NCBI RefSeq assembly: GCF_900215245.1
Contig: NZ_LT907842.1
Location: forward strand, 2,356,001 to 2,420,000
Length of the DNA: 64,000 bases
Direction of reading: 5' to 3'
Source of the DNA: Pseudomonas fluorescens
Lineage (GTDB): Bacteria; Pseudomonadota; Gammaproteobacteria; Pseudomonadales; Pseudomonadaceae
Positions 34,301 through 43,820 of this stretch are shown here, in pieces. The first letter of the stretch is position 1, and the number at the start of each line of letters is the position of its first letter. The notes below the pieces were generated by a model. It saw only the letters and a program-made list of their open reading frames with translations, had not been told where the DNA came from and did no database searches. The position numbers and the translations under genes are program-made.

Positions 34301-37300
34301 CGTCAGCGCCGGCGAACTGGACAACAGCAACAAGGGCGTACTCTCCAGCGCCGCAGGCCAGCGCCTCACCGTGGGCGGTGTGCTGAACAACGCCCAAGGC
34401 GGCGTGATCGACAGCGGCGCCGCCCTGACGCTGACCGCACAAAACCTGGACAACAGCGCCGGCAGCATCAGTGGCGGCACCGCCACCACCCTCGACCTGC
34501 TCGCGACCCTGACCAACACCAATGGCAAACTGGCCAGCGGCGGCCCGCTGCTGATCATTCGCGCGGCGCAGATCAACAACCAGGGCGGCCAGATTGCCAG
34601 CCAAGGCGTGTTGACCCTGCTGACCGGCGGCCTGGATAACCGCAACCGTGGCACCCTGGCTGCCAACGACCGCTTGAGCCTCACCGCCAGCGGCCTGGTA
34701 CAGAACGGCAACGACGGCTTGATCTACAGCCAGAACGCCGACCTCAGCCTCACGGCCAACCGCTTGGACAATGGCAAAGGCACCGTGCAAAGCCAGGGCG
34801 GCATGACCGCCAACGTGGCCGACACGCTGGATAACCAGAGCGGCAAACTGATCGCCCAGGCCGGTGACCTGAATATCAACGCAGCCAGCCTCGACAACCG
34901 TGGCGGCACCCTCGCCAGCCTCAAGGCCGCACTGCAAACCCAAGTGGTCGGCGTGCTGCGCAACGGTTACGACCTCAACAACAACCGCCAGGGCGGCGTG
35001 ATGCAGGGGCAAAGCCTCAACCTGCAAGCCGGCAGCGTGGACAACTACGGCGGGCGCATCGCCGCACAGGGCGGCAACGCACTGGTCACCACCGGCAATT
35101 TCGACAACCGCAACGGCGGGCTGTATGCCAAAGGCCTGATGCGCGTGGTCGGGCATGACTTTGATAACAGCGGCGACAACGACGGCCAGATTGCCGGCCA
35201 ACAGATCGACCTGGACCTCAGCGGCGCGCTCAACAACCGCCTGGGCATTATCGAAAGCGAAAGCACCCTCAAGGTGCGCGCGGCCAGCCTCGATAACCAG
35301 ACCGGGCGCCTGCGTGCGCTGGGCACGGCGGGCACCACCGAATTCGCCATCGGCGGCCTGTTCGACAACCGCAACGGCGTGCTGGAAACCGCCAACAACG
35401 ACCTGACCCTCAACGCCGGCAGCTTCCAGAACCTGGGCGGCAATGTCCTGCACGTGGGCACCGGTAATTTCGGCATTGCACCCGCCAACCTCAACGACGT
35501 GGGCGGCAGCCTGGTCACCCGTGGCGACCTGACCATCACCCAAGGCAACTGGACCAACAGCAGCGTGATCCAGGCCGGGCAACTCACAGTCAATGTCGAC
35601 AACCTCGACCAGACCGCCACCGGCCAACTGCTCGGCGCCCGGCGCTTTATCGGCAATGGCGCCAATTGGACCACCCACGGCCTGATCGCCAGTGACGGCG
35701 CGCTCGACCTGACCTTGAGCGGCGCGCTCAACGGCAGTGGACGCATCAGCAGCCTGGGCACCCTCAACCTCAGCGCGGCCCAAGCCACCCTCAGCGACAC
35801 GGCCAGCATTGCCGGCGGTGGCGTTACTACCGCCAACATCGCCGGCACACTCAACAACCGTGGGCGCCTCACCGCCGCCACCGACCTAGTGGTCAACGCC
35901 GGCACACTCAACAACTACGCGACCCTGGGCAGTGGCCAACGGCTGGTCGCCACCACCGGCGCCTTGCTCAACGACCACGGCCTGATCTTCAGCGGCGGCG
36001 ACATGAGCCTGCGTGTCGATGCGCTGCACAACAGCTACGCCGACCTCTACAGCCTAGGCAACCTGAGCGTTGACCGCGACGGCAAGGGCGGCCTGGCCAG
36101 CAGCATCCTCAACAGTTCGTCGACGATCCAGAGTGACGGCAACCTCAGCCTGTCCGCCAATTCGATCAAGAATGAACGGGCGGTACTCACCGTCAACGAC
36201 GCAGGTGTCTACACCGCCTCCGCCACCCTAGGCACGTGCATTGAGTACGTCAACGCCGGTGACTGCCACGCCGGTGGCACACCGCGCAACTACGTGTGGG
36301 AACTGGTGACCCGCGACAAACTGGAAGTGACCGCCGCCAGTGCCGGTTCGAGCATCACCTCGGGCGGTAACATGACCCTGGCGGGCGGCGACCTGCTCAA
36401 CAGCAGCAGTTCGATTGCGGCCGGTGGCAACTTCACCGCGCGCCTGAACAACCTGGTCAACACCGGCATCGAAACCGGCGAAACCGAGACCTATCGTCTT
36501 TTCACGTCAAAGCGCACCAAGCACCCTGAAGGCTGGTTCAGTGCCGCCGCCGCACTCACCAACAAATACTGGTACAAAAGCGCCGGTTACACCCCCAATG
36601 ACCTCGGCGGCCTGGAAGCCACCGTGGCCAACTTCGTCGGCCTGATGGAGAAAGAGAACACCCAGTTCGGCAAAGTCACCAAAATCGCCAGTGACGACCA
36701 ACGTTACGCTGCGGTGATTCAGGCTGCCGGCGCAGTAGACGTCAAGGCGCAAGCCGGTATCGACAACAGCGTGGTGCGCCTGGGCTACAACTACATCGGT
36801 GCGGGCGCCAAAACCACCACCGACGCCACCGGTGCCAGTGGCGCAGCCGGTTACTCCACCCGCGTGACCCTCAACCAGCAACTGCCGCCGGACCTGGCCC
36901 AACAGCAGATCAACCCGCTGAGCCTGCCCGGCTTCACCTTGCCCACCGGCCAAGGCGGGCTGTTCCGCCTCAGTGGCGAAAGCGCCAGCGCGCCAGCCAG
37001 TACCAGCCCGCAAGGCTGGACCCTGGGTGGCGGCGGCGTCGACCGCACGCCGGTGACCGGCCCGGTCGTACCCGGCAGCGGCACCTCGGCCGACGGCGTG
37101 GTGATCAACCGCGTGCAAGGCCTGCCAGACAGCCAGTTCGTCTCCAACCCACAGAAATACCTGATCGAAACCAACCCGCTGCTGACCAACCTCAGCCAGT
37201 TTTTAAGCTCTGATTACATGCTGTCCAAACTGGGCTTCGACCCGGACCAGGCACAAAAGCGCCTGGGTGACGGCCTGTATGAACAGCGCCTGATCCAGCA

Positions 37301-40300
37301 AGCGGTCATCGCCCGTACCGGCCAGCGCTTCATTGATGGCCAGACCAGCGACGCCTCGATGTTCAAGTACCTGATGGACAACGCCATCGGCACCAAGCAG
37401 GCACTTAACCTGGCCGTAGGCGTGAGCCTCACCGCCGAGCAAGTCGCGGCCCTGACCCACGACATCGTGTGGATGGAAAACGCCACCGTCGCCGGCCAGC
37501 AAGTGCTGGTGCCCGTGCTGTACCTGGCCCAGGCCAACAACCGCCTGGCGCCCAACGGCGCACTCATCACCGGCAGCGACCTTAACCTGGTCAGCGGCAC
37601 CGACCTCAACAACGTCGGCACCCTGCGCGCCACCAACAACCTGGCGGCCAGCGCCGGGCGCAACATGGTCAACAGCGGCCTCGTGCAAGCGGGCAACCGC
37701 CTCGACCTGCTCGCCGGCAACACCCTCACCAACCGCGCCGGCGGCATCATCGCCGGGCGCGACGTCAGCGTCAGCGCAGTGAATGGCGATGTGCTCAACG
37801 AACGCACCGTCACCAGCCACCAAAGCAGCAGCGGCTACCGCACCGAACGCACCGACTTCGTCGACAACGCCGCCCGCATTGAAGCCGCCAACACCCTCAC
37901 CCTGCAAGCCGGGCGCGACGTCAACAGCACCGGCGGCGCCTTCAAAAGCGGCGCCGACCTGGGCGTTCAAGCCGGGCGCGATGTGAACCTGGCCACCGCC
38001 GAACAGCGCAATGCCAACACCGTCAGCACCTACATGCGCAGCAGCAGCGCAAACCAGTACGGCACCGTGATCGAAGCCGGGCGCGACTTCCAGGTGGTGG
38101 CTGCGCGGGATATCAGCGCCATCGGCAGCCAGCTCAATGCCACGCGTGATCTGGCGCTGGTGGCCAAGGGGAATTTGAACCTGGCGTCGGCGACGAATGA
38201 ACAGCATTCGGCGTTTAATTCCAAGAAGGTCACCAGCCAGGAAGACCACGTCCAGCAAGTGGGCACATCGTTGGTGGCCGGTGAGAACCTCTCCCTGAGT
38301 GCCGGCAACGACCTCGTCGTCAGCGCCAGCCGTGCGAGTGCCGGCAAGGAAGCCTACCTGTACGCAGGCAATGACCTGGCGCTGAACGCCGCGCAAGACA
38401 GCGACTACAGCTATTACCGCAAAACCAAAACCAGCAAAGGGTTGCTGTCCAGCAGCCAGAAAACGCGCATCGACAGCAGTAACCAGATCAGCCAGCAGGG
38501 CTCTTCCATCAGCGCTGATACCGTGGTCGTGCGTGCTGGCCGTGACATCGGCACTACCGCCAGCGACGTGGTTTCCACCAACGCCACCAGCCTGATTGCC
38601 GGTCGCAATGTGGTGATTGATGGGGCAACGGAAACCTTTGAACAAAGCCATTCGTCCTCGACCAAAAAATCGGGCTTGATGAGCAGCGGCGGCATCGGCG
38701 TGACGTTGGGTTCAAGCAGCAACCAGAACACCTTCACCAGCAGCACCGAAACCACCCGGGCCAGCAACATCGGCAGTGTGCTGGGCAGCGTGGATATTCA
38801 GGCTGGCAAAGACCTGACCATTCGCGGCTCTGACGTGGTTGCCGGTAAGGACATCAGCCTGGTTGGGCAAAATGTCAGCATCCTGGCTTCCGAGAACAAC
38901 AACCGCAGCGAGCAGACCTCCAAAAGCAAAACCAGTGGTTTGACCCTGGCGTTGTCCGGCACCGTGGGTAGCGCGGTGGACTCCGCTTATAAGACCGCCA
39001 AGCAAGCCAAGAACGAGGACGACGGCCGCCTCTCGGCGCTGCAGGGTGTGAAGGCGGGTTTGACTGGCGTGCAAGCGTGGCAAGCGGCGCAGCAGAATGG
39101 CGGCATGACCGGCGCTAACGCGTCGCAATTTGTGGGGATCAGCATCTCCCTGGGTTCGCAAAAATCCGATTCCAAACAGACCCAGGAGCAGACACTCAGC
39201 CAGGGCAGCAGCCTGACGGCCGGCAACAACCTCACCATCGTGGCGGACGGCAACGGTACGCCTGGGGCCGCAGGTGACATCCATGTTCAAGGCAGCAAGC
39301 TTCAGGCCGGTAATGAGATGCGGCTGGCGGCGGAGCGCGATATTCGCCTGGAAGCTGCGGCGAATAACCAAAAACTTGATGGCAAAAATAGCAGCAGTGG
39401 TGGTGCGGTAGGTATCAGCCTAGGCGTGGGTTCCGAAGGCGGCGGCCTGAGCATTTTCGCCAATGCCAACAAAGGCACCGGTAACGAGAAGGGCACTGGC
39501 ACCACCTGGACGGAAACAACCCTGGATGCGGGCAAACAGGTGAGTCTGATCAGCGGCCGAGACACCGCCCTGAAGGGCGCGCAGGTCAGCGCAGACAAAA
39601 TTACCGCTACTGTGGGGCGCGACCTCACACTGCAAAGTCTGCAAGACACCGATAACTACAAGTCCAAGCAGACGGATGTGAGTGGGGGCGTCAGCTTCGC
39701 CATCATCGGCACCGGTGGCAGTGCAAACCTGAGCATCAGTAAAAGCAAGATCGACTCCAAATACCAGAGTGTGCAGGAGCAAACCGGCCTGTTCGGCGGT
39801 AAGGGCGGCTACCAGATTGACGTAGGCAACCACACGCAACTCGATGGCAGCGTGATCGGCAGCACAGCCACGCCGGACAAAAACCGCCTGAGCACCGGCA
39901 CGCTGGGATGGAGCGTTTTAAAGAACAAGGCTGAGTACACAAGCCAGTTGCAGAGCGCCAGTGTGAGCAGTGGCGCAAGCGGAGCGAACGCCTTCATCAG
40001 CAACCTGCCCTCCGGCAGCTTGATCGCGTTCAATCATGGCGACAGTGACAGCGGCACCACCTCATCGGCCATTTCCAACGGTACCCTCGACATCCGCGAC
40101 CCTGCTAAACAGCAGCAGGACGTTGCAACGCTGAGCCACGATGTTGAACACGCCAACGGCAGCATCAGCCCGATCTTTGATAAGGAAAAAGAGCAGAAGC
40201 GCCTGCGGCAGGTGCAGTTGATTGCGGATATTGGTACTCAGGCAGTAGACATTGTGCACACACAAGGCGAGCTCAACGCCAAAGAAGCGGGTCGCAAAGA

Positions 40301-41930
40301 GCTGGCCGCCAAAGGCAATGATCAGCCGACGAAGGAGCAGATCGCTGCCAGCGATGCCTATAAAAAAGTCATGGCTGACTACGGCGTGGGCGGTGACTAT
40401 CCGCGTGTAGCCCAGGCCGTAACGGCGGCATTGCAAGGGCTGGTTGGGGGCGATATCGGTTCAGCCATTGCGGGCGCATCAGCACCGTACCTGGCGCAAG
40501 TCATCAAGAAAACTACCGGAGATAACACGGCACTCAACACCATGGCGCACGCTGTATTGGGTGCGGTGATAGCGCAGGCCCAGGGCAACTCAGCGTTGGC
40601 GGGCGGTGCCGGGGCTGCGACGGGCGAACTGATTGCCCACCAACTCTACCCAGGCACGGCAACGGCGGATCTTACGCAGGAGCAGAGAGAGACGGTTTCA
40701 GCGTTGTCTGGTTTGGCCGCAGGGCTGGCGGGTGGGATTGCTGGCGGTGACCTGAGCGGAGCAGTGACGGGCGCGCAGGCGGGGACTAATGCTGTTCAAA
40801 ACAACTATCTGAGTAAGGAGCAGAAGGCTCAACGTGATGCAGAAATGGCAGGCTGCGCGGGTCTGGGATGCCGGACTGGAACTGCTACCAAGTGGATGGC
40901 AATCGACATCGCGCAGGACGCAAGTTTCACAGCAGGTACAGCCGCGGGAGCTGTGTTGGGGCTCAATGACGCCGTGGACAGTATCGTGCACACCGCCGGC
41001 AACCTTAAGGAAACTTATGCGGCGCTCAAAGCCGTGGTTGAAAGCGGTGGCGTTTGGGATTCAGTCAAGCAAACGTACATCGACCGCATAGATAACTTGC
41101 AAGCGCAGTTTGAACAAGCTGGGGCGAGTGGTTCCTTCCAGGCTGGGGTTGAAACTGGAAAGCTGTTGAGTGACATGGCGGGTGTTCTTGCTGGTGGCGG
41201 AGCGCTCGTGAAAGGCGGCGCCATGTTGGCGGAGAAGGTTGCGGCCAAGGTCGCCAAGGCCGAGTTGCAGGCGGTGGCAAAAGAGGCAGGCGAAGCCGTT
41301 GCAACAAAAGGTCCAAACACTGCGTTACCTGGGACCACTTCGAAGGGGGAATACAGCAACAATCTCCCGGCAGGCTACGATCGGGGTCCCATTACCGTTG
41401 GTGGTAAGGCGGTTGATGGCGCTACGGATTTTAGTCTTGGTGCAAAAGAGCCCTCGGCGCCTGTAATGGGGGGATTGGATCTTTCGAAGGTCGATGTATT
41501 GACCATAAAAGACGCACGCAAGCTTGAGGGCGAAAATAAAGGTTTGATCTTCGTACAAGAGCCTCAGGGCGATTTTAGTAAGCCGTTCGTGAAATTCGAA
41601 GCGGGTACAACAGGAGCTTTTTCAGACGTTCTGTCGCAGCGTAAGGCCGTGCCCGCAATACGGTTTGACAACCCAAATCCTAACGGTAACAATTTCGTGA
41701 AGTTTGATGGTGTTGAGGATGTCGATGGTATTACCTTAATTGACCGAAAAACAGCATTGACATCGTTTGATAAGCAACTTCAAAGTGTTCAGCGAGTATC
41801 GAATGCGTTGAAACAAAATCCCGGTATCAAAGCCGTTTTTGAATTTCCAAGTCAAAAAGCGGCCGATAGAGCAACTGATATTTTGATTGAGCAAAATATC
41901 AGAAACATTACTGTGAGGGTTGCACCCTAA
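31398..41930 (+). CDS. CdiA-like filamentous haemagglutinin with C-terminal toxin
   Basis: About 3,510 aa from ATG 31398. Long signal peptide, then a TPS domain (about 45-300) with NPNL and NPYG motifs. FHA-1 repeats with LDN/LNNQGG units run to about 1,550. A Cys-containing middle segment and a Tyr/Pro part follow (about 1,600-2,050), then FHA-2 repeats. The pretoxin segment ends in AVQNN (residues 3132-3136), a variant of the VENN border. The last 378 aa are the variable toxin region; its end shows FDGVEDVDGITLIDRK followed by a helix and strand, which resembles a PD-(D/E)XK-type nuclease core. GC content drops towards the 3' end. A 222-aa immunity candidate starts at the next base. Confidence 0.9.
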   Translation: MDVRHFAFLARQPSAALKRRDAFFGLPKRGLVLILVNALFWQPLLAQADGIVVSNPATSVGQAGNGVPVVNIATPNGSGLSHNQFKDYNVGPNGVILNNATGAVQNTQLGGYIVGNPNLKGGAANVILNEVNGGSPSQLRGYTEVAGQSAKVIVANPYGVTCSGCGFINTPNVTLTTGKPVLDASGQLQRYQVDGGAVTIDGEGLNASNVDRFEIITRTAKINAQINARELAVIAGRNDVDANTLNATPRADDGSTKPELAIDSSALGGMYAGAIKLVGTEAGVGVKLDGSLAASGGDIQLDANGHLSMAQAAASGAVNVNAASLDAKGPVYAGTALNVNTQGDLTNRQSLAARDRIALSAGGALTNGDIIEAGVNTDNTRNAAGDVSLRGKAINNTGASVIASRTLSVDAQALNNQGGTLGAKQRTQITAAAVDNQNKGRILSNHGLAITADRLQNSQGGLVTSDGPLTAVVGELHNQGGELSSLDTAALTVATLDNVAGLITAGNALSLNVGSLNNQAGLVTSQGTVSVAGNSLDNRQKGLVAGVGGVQANVVNIDNRNGELSSRSGVVVTATQLDNSDGGLLIAGAGAGLNVDQLLNRNQGLISSEGLLSISARTLANNAGTLSSAGPLTLSALGAVDNRGGRLVTDGGLILDAASLDNSQNGTLSARGALSLGTADLNNQQGGQITSAAALTLNLNRGEFNNQKGLINAPLLMLNHLKNVHNQGGEISSNQAFTLTADNLDNSGGKLLSNAALTLRIDQALANVKGLIAAASVDAQASDLDNSGGTLTSRGDTVLNVAGRLANRDQGLLNASNALTLNSAELDNQNGSLLGSAIALDFGTATGDLNNTGGLITTAGNLSINHLRDLNNQGGELSSAQTLNLSGRTLNNSNGKLISNNLLVLNAENLINQNGLMSGWQGLTVSGANLDNRNSGTLSSRYGDLNATLTASLLNSAAGALVSQKALNVSAGELDNSNKGVLSSAAGQRLTVGGVLNNAQGGVIDSGAALTLTAQNLDNSAGSISGGTATTLDLLATLTNTNGKLASGGPLLIIRAAQINNQGGQIASQGVLTLLTGGLDNRNRGTLAANDRLSLTASGLVQNGNDGLIYSQNADLSLTANRLDNGKGTVQSQGGMTANVADTLDNQSGKLIAQAGDLNINAASLDNRGGTLASLKAALQTQVVGVLRNGYDLNNNRQGGVMQGQSLNLQAGSVDNYGGRIAAQGGNALVTTGNFDNRNGGLYAKGLMRVVGHDFDNSGDNDGQIAGQQIDLDLSGALNNRLGIIESESTLKVRAASLDNQTGRLRALGTAGTTEFAIGGLFDNRNGVLETANNDLTLNAGSFQNLGGNVLHVGTGNFGIAPANLNDVGGSLVTRGDLTITQGNWTNSSVIQAGQLTVNVDNLDQTATGQLLGARRFIGNGANWTTHGLIASDGALDLTLSGALNGSGRISSLGTLNLSAAQATLSDTASIAGGGVTTANIAGTLNNRGRLTAATDLVVNAGTLNNYATLGSGQRLVATTGALLNDHGLIFSGGDMSLRVDALHNSYADLYSLGNLSVDRDGKGGLASSILNSSSTIQSDGNLSLSANSIKNERAVLTVNDAGVYTASATLGTCIEYVNAGDCHAGGTPRNYVWELVTRDKLEVTAASAGSSITSGGNMTLAGGDLLNSSSSIAAGGNFTARLNNLVNTGIETGETETYRLFTSKRTKHPEGWFSAAAALTNKYWYKSAGYTPNDLGGLEATVANFVGLMEKENTQFGKVTKIASDDQRYAAVIQAAGAVDVKAQAGIDNSVVRLGYNYIGAGAKTTTDATGASGAAGYSTRVTLNQQLPPDLAQQQINPLSLPGFTLPTGQGGLFRLSGESASAPASTSPQGWTLGGGGVDRTPVTGPVVPGSGTSADGVVINRVQGLPDSQFVSNPQKYLIETNPLLTNLSQFLSSDYMLSKLGFDPDQAQKRLGDGLYEQRLIQQAVIARTGQRFIDGQTSDASMFKYLMDNAIGTKQALNLAVGVSLTAEQVAALTHDIVWMENATVAGQQVLVPVLYLAQANNRLAPNGALITGSDLNLVSGTDLNNVGTLRATNNLAASAGRNMVNSGLVQAGNRLDLLAGNTLTNRAGGIIAGRDVSVSAVNGDVLNERTVTSHQSSSGYRTERTDFVDNAARIEAANTLTLQAGRDVNSTGGAFKSGADLGVQAGRDVNLATAEQRNANTVSTYMRSSSANQYGTVIEAGRDFQVVAARDISAIGSQLNATRDLALVAKGNLNLASATNEQHSAFNSKKVTSQEDHVQQVGTSLVAGENLSLSAGNDLVVSASRASAGKEAYLYAGNDLALNAAQDSDYSYYRKTKTSKGLLSSSQKTRIDSSNQISQQGSSISADTVVVRAGRDIGTTASDVVSTNATSLIAGRNVVIDGATETFEQSHSSSTKKSGLMSSGGIGVTLGSSSNQNTFTSSTETTRASNIGSVLGSVDIQAGKDLTIRGSDVVAGKDISLVGQNVSILASENNNRSEQTSKSKTSGLTLALSGTVGSAVDSAYKTAKQAKNEDDGRLSALQGVKAGLTGVQAWQAAQQNGGMTGANASQFVGISISLGSQKSDSKQTQEQTLSQGSSLTAGNNLTIVADGNGTPGAAGDIHVQGSKLQAGNEMRLAAERDIRLEAAANNQKLDGKNSSSGGAVGISLGVGSEGGGLSIFANANKGTGNEKGTGTTWTETTLDAGKQVSLISGRDTALKGAQVSADKITATVGRDLTLQSLQDTDNYKSKQTDVSGGVSFAIIGTGGSANLSISKSKIDSKYQSVQEQTGLFGGKGGYQIDVGNHTQLDGSVIGSTATPDKNRLSTGTLGWSVLKNKAEYTSQLQSASVSSGASGANAFISNLPSGSLIAFNHGDSDSGTTSSAISNGTLDIRDPAKQQQDVATLSHDVEHANGSISPIFDKEKEQKRLRQVQLIADIGTQAVDIVHTQGELNAKEAGRKELAAKGNDQPTKEQIAASDAYKKVMADYGVGGDYPRVAQAVTAALQGLVGGDIGSAIAGASAPYLAQVIKKTTGDNTALNTMAHAVLGAVIAQAQGNSALAGGAGAATGELIAHQLYPGTATADLTQEQRETVSALSGLAAGLAGGIAGGDLSGAVTGAQAGTNAVQNNYLSKEQKAQRDAEMAGCAGLGCRTGTATKWMAIDIAQDASFTAGTAAGAVLGLNDAVDSIVHTAGNLKETYAALKAVVESGGVWDSVKQTYIDRIDNLQAQFEQAGASGSFQAGVETGKLLSDMAGVLAGGGALVKGGAMLAEKVAAKVAKAELQAVAKEAGEAVATKGPNTALPGTTSKGEYSNNLPAGYDRGPITVGGKAVDGATDFSLGAKEPSAPVMGGLDLSKVDVLTIKDARKLEGENKGLIFVQEPQGDFSKPFVKFEAGTTGAFSDVLSQRKAVPAIRFDNPNPNGNNFVKFDGVEDVDGITLIDRKTALTSFDKQLQSVQRVSNALKQNPGIKAVFEFPSQKAADRATDILIEQNIRNITVRVAP

Positions 41931-42598
41931 TGGCTACGCATAAGCTTGAATTTCGTCATAGGCCAAAATTTTCAGAGTCGATTGAAAAGCGACACGAAAA
42001 TTTTCTCGAAAGGTTGTCCGGCTTAGGTGCGCCATGGGATTTGGCCGGTGCTGTAGATGTTCCCGATATTGAAGGCGAGCTTGTTGTTTCTGTTTCTTTA
42101 GATAAATTCCTTCCAAAGGGAATAAAAGGTCGAATTGCATATTCTCTTAGAAGCGAGAGATATCTAGAAGATGATGCTCAATTTGATGACTCTATATTCA
42201 TTGAGTTTTCGAATGCTAAAATTGATTATTTGGACTTGTTGAAAAGAATTTTCCCTGCGTACGTAGAGGCTTTTGGTGCCTATAGAGCTGCACTGCATGA
42301 TTGGTCTGTCACTAGAAGCGACTGGCCGGCAGTAGTAGCTGCATGCGATGCTACAAAAAAAGATGTTAACGGGAGAGATGGTGTTTTTCGTATAAATGCG
42401 GCGAATTATTTTGATGAGAAATTGTGCCTTCGCGCATTTGGGAAAAGCCCTCAACAGATTATTAACTGTCTCAAGGGGCACGTTGAGGAGGCCTCGGAAT
42501 TGGCCGGAGGTGTGTTGATTGTTGTTAGCTATACGCCGCTGACCACCAGCGAGATAGCTACTGCTGGAGAGCGATTAAAAGAACTTTTGGTTGGGTGA
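41930..42598 (+). CDS. Presumed CDI immunity protein for the CdiA toxin
   Basis: 222 aa, soluble, no signal peptide, mixed alpha/beta by eye. The ATG overlaps the stop of the CdiA-like gene by one base (TAATG), which is typical for toxin/immunity coupling. AT-rich compared with the haemagglutinin body, matching the toxin end. No family recognised with confidence. Function inferred from position only. Confidence 0.72.
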   Translation: MATHKLEFRHRPKFSESIEKRHENFLERLSGLGAPWDLAGAVDVPDIEGELVVSVSLDKFLPKGIKGRIAYSLRSERYLEDDAQFDDSIFIEFSNAKIDYLDLLKRIFPAYVEAFGAYRAALHDWSVTRSDWPAVVAACDATKKDVNGRDGVFRINAANYFDEKLCLRAFGKSPQQIINCLKGHVEEASELAGGVLIVVSYTPLTTSEIATAGERLKELLVG

Positions 42599-42796
42599 TG
42601 CGAGGGGAGGCTAGGTCCAGAAGAGCCGGGGCCAACTGGCGCACTCCCAACAATGACGACTTGTTGCCCTGCCTGCTGTCCGCACGTGACCTCCACGCTT
42701 GGCAAACTGGTAAGACAACTCGAGACCAGTCGACCAAGATTAAAGGATGTTTCAAGGGCCTAATAACCCCAGCAGCATACAAAAAAGGGACTGTAG

Positions 42797-42864
42797 AAAA
42801 AGGGGACGGATTTATTTAATTGTCCAAGTTCTTTTTTACTTAAATAAATCTGACCCTTTTCGCC
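42797..42864 (+). repeat. Palindromic element E1 (GGGGACGGATTTATTTAA family)
   Basis: Left arm AAAAAGGGGACGGATTTATT, right arm AATAAATCTGACCCTTTT, with a 17-nt loop. Same family as E2 (44707-44774), E3 (45822-45889) and, longer and diverged, E4 (47196-47350). Confidence 0.8.
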
Positions 42865-42875
42865 TTCAGATGGGG

Positions 42876-43023
42876 AAATAGGGGTTAGACCACGTTTGAG
42901 TTTTTTAGAGTTCAGTGAAGTTGTTCTTTAAAAATATGTTTTATATTTTGGAAAAATAGGGTGGACCACGGTTTTACTTTTTTAGAGTTTTGTAGAGTTG
43001 CTCTTTTAAAAGCATGATTTATT
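42876..43023 (+). repeat. Imperfect direct repeat, 2 units of about 72 bp
   Basis: Each unit begins AAATAGGG and runs through GACCACG, TTTTTTAGAGTT and AGTTG(T/C)TCTTT to an AT-rich TTTAT end. The first unit's AAATAGGGGTTAGACCAC (42876-42893) is the inverse of GTGGTCTGACCCCTATTT behind the RAYT (43803-43820), so these are terminal repeats of the RAYT unit. Confidence 0.75.
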
Positions 43024-43097
43024 TTTTGTGATTATTTTATTTCGTTGGCCTAGTAATTTCAACTAAGCTGTAAGCTCTTATCCAATTAGGGGTTTAT

Positions 43098-43795
43098 ATG
43101 GCTCGCCGTTCTAGGGTTTTAATGCCGAATATCCCGTTGCATATTATTCAGCGGGGAAACAATCGGGCTGCGTGTTTTTATTCAGATAAAGACTATATTT
43201 TTACATGGATACATTAGCCGTGCTTGCTGAACTGTATGGCTGTAAAGTTCACGCATTGTGCTGGATGACAAATCATGTTCACTTGTTGTTGACTCCGACC
43301 TGCTGCGCGGGGGCTGGCCTGCTTATGAAGGGGCTGGGGCAACGCTACGTTCAATATGTCAATCGAACATATCAACGTACGGTCACGTTGTGGGAAGGCC
43401 GTTTCCGCTCCTATTTGGTTCAACAAGACAACTATGTTTTAGCTTGCTATCGATATATCGAAATGAACCCGGTCAGAGCGGGTATGGTTGCTCATCCGGG
43501 CGACTACCGTTGGACCAGCTATAGGACAAACGCGCAGGGCGAGCTATCAGGCTTTATAAGCTCGCATGCAGTTTATAGCGACTTAGGTAGCGGCAGCGCG
43601 CAACGAGCCGAAGCTTACCGGTCTTTATTCAATGATCGACTTTCACCTGGGCTGATAGAACAAATCCGATCTTCTACAAACGGTAATTATGTTTTGGGCG
43701 ATCAGAAGTTTGCGTCCGAGATCGCGCACGCATTAGGTAAAAGAGTTTCGCAGGGTGTGTCAGGACGCCCAAAAAAGTATGAGTTAAAAGAATAG
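43098..43795 (+). pseudogene. Frameshifted REP-associated tyrosine transposase (RAYT)
   Basis: Y1/HUH-type transposase of the TnpA-REP group. ATG 43098 opens MARRSRVLMPNIPLHIIQRG and stops after about 40 codons; the rest continues in another frame from about 43205. One missing T in the T-run near 43199 restores the frame. The second part has the HUH motif (NHVHLLL) and the catalytic-Tyr helix (YRYIEMNPVRAGMV). Terminal inverted copies of AAATAGGGGTNAGACCAC flank it. A sequencing error in the homopolymer is the alternative to true decay. Confidence 0.8.
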
Positions 43796-43802
43796 AAGAA
43801 TA

Positions 43803-43820
43803 GTGGTCTGACCCCTATTT
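43803..43820 (+). repeat. RAYT terminal repeat
   Basis: GTGGTCTGACCCCTATTT, the inverse of 42876-42893. Further copies lie at 45121-45138 and, in the other orientation, at about 46719-46734. Confidence 0.75.

Larger units (their letters stand above)
42599..43097. other. Intergenic stretch with repeats before the RAYT remnant
   Basis: Contains about 190 bp of unrecognised sequence (42599-42790), the palindromic element E1 (42797-42864) and an imperfect direct duplication of about 72 bp (42876-42946 and 42952-43023). No gene supported. Confidence 0.6.

Noticed and set aside
32847..35783. Minus-strand open frame of nearly 1,000 codons opposite the haemagglutinin
   Set aside because: Reverse reading of FHA repeats; repetitive, no start signals.
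42595..42819. Short open frames on both strands behind the first immunity gene
   Set aside because: No family or start signals; one runs into palindrome E1. Possibly decayed mobile DNA, not supportable.
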